From positions 47,370,732 through 47,434,731 of the forward strand of contig OX940862.1 of the NCBI GenBank assembly GCA_954871525.1: a stretch of DNA of 64,000 nt, given 5' to 3'. Both the position numbers and the translations under genes were made by a program. This document shows positions 63,390 to 64,000 of this stretch, piece by piece (position 1 is the stretch's first letter; each line of letters opens with the position of its first letter). The notes under the pieces are model-generated. The model saw only the letters and a list, made by a program, of their open reading frames with translations, was not told where the DNA came from and did no database searches. The DNA comes from Parietaria judaica. Its lineage: Eukaryota > Streptophyta > Magnoliopsida > Rosales > Urticaceae.

Positions 63390-64000
63390 TGTGAAACTAG
63401 TGATCCTATAAATAGGAGAATACTCAAGTCATTCTCACACATTCAAGCAATTCATTCTCTCGTAGAGGTCAAGCATTTTGACTTCTCTCTCCCTCTTGCC
63501 GATTCTCCCAAGCCCCCAGGAGTCTTGGACTTTGGTCCGAAGCCTCGAAGTTCCGTCAGTGAAGCCCACGCTTCGGTTCATCACGCCAAGAGCATATCCC
63601 GGAAGACGGTGTCGCCATCTCGCATATCAAGGAGGATGCCGCATGGATTGCCGATCAAGAGTGCGCATCGTGGAATACGCTTCACGAGGTTAGTACAGGT
63701 ATGTCCGGATTTTGAATTCGGTATTTTATTCATGTCGACCCCTTCTCCCGTTCTACCGTAATTTCCTTGTATATATATAGTTGTTATTATCGTTGTTAAA
63801 ATTATTCATCCGATTTGTTAATCATGTCAGAAATGAAAATTTGATCCCTTGGTAATGCTTATAATGGGGAAACCGGTAATGGACGATTTTTCCAGATATT
63901 TTTGCGGCATAAGTACTAAAGTTTCGGTAAAATATCACTTTTGTAGATCACAATTTCCAACATTTGGTTCGGACTACTTGATGGTGGCGTCCGTTGATGT
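63390..64000 (+). mobile_element. LTR-like sequence running off the window
   Basis: Has a TATA box (cctataaatagg, 63403-63414) then a C/T-rich leader with repeated 'cattctc'. The segment 63556-63610 (agtgaagcccacgcttcggt ... atcccggaaga) matches the reverse complement of 5276-5330 in the R/U5 of the solo LTR. It is probably the R-U5 part of a related LTR in plus orientation. Its ends are not identified. Confidence 0.55.

Overview
This is nuclear DNA of a flowering plant, almost certainly a eudicot: intron-rich gene remnants with GT-AG junctions, plant families (MATE transporter, PIG-U, a KDM5/JMJ17-type demethylase, CYP87-type P450, callose synthase), AT-rich spacers and nested Ty3/gypsy and Ty1/copia LTR retrotransposons. 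More than two thirds of the window is retrotransposon. No host gene in it looks clearly intact except one small zinc-finger gene.

Left part (1-8.6 kb): a 237-bp tandem repeat and a minisatellite lead into a long minus-strand LTR (ending 3258) that split a copia element inside its RNase H region. A decayed callose-synthase fragment follows, then a complete 2.7-kb solo LTR of the same family with a perfect 5-bp target duplication (4937-7681), then a short C2H2 zinc-finger gene cut at 8588 by a gypsy element.

Middle (8.6-33.0 and 38.5-50.5 kb): three copies of one Tat-lineage (Retand-like) Ty3/gypsy element. Copy A (+, 8589-19466) lacks its 3' end. Copy B (-, 19990-32966) is full length, with LTRs differing at only about 3 of 724 positions and TSD GTAAT. 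Copy C (-, 38491-50514) lacks its 5' end. Each has gag-protease, then a UAG stop in the context UAG-CAA-UUA (the tobamovirus-type leaky stop), then in the same frame RT, RNase H, a second archaeal-like RNase H and integrase. The long 3' region carries a 43-bp tandem repeat, a homopurine tract with a hairpin, and a large ORF on the opposite strand (Transposase_28 / 'putative gypsy type transposon' family). That antisense gene has a conserved phase-0 intron and second exon in all three copies, and is uninterrupted only in copy C. No copy has an unbroken pol.

Host remnants between and around them: a 3'-truncated MATE gene (33.4 kb) facing a 3'-truncated PIG-U gene (34.1-36.2 kb); a 5'-truncated KDM5/JMJ17-like gene (37.66-57.2 kb) whose JmjC intron holds copy C and which has a stop, a frameshift and missing exons; a hAT-type MITE (57691-58421); a second zinc-finger gene paralogous to the one at 8.3 kb (59865-60227, -); and a CYP87-like P450 pseudogene (61.8-63.1 kb) with a duplicated dead exon at 60.5 kb. 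The window ends inside another LTR-like sequence.
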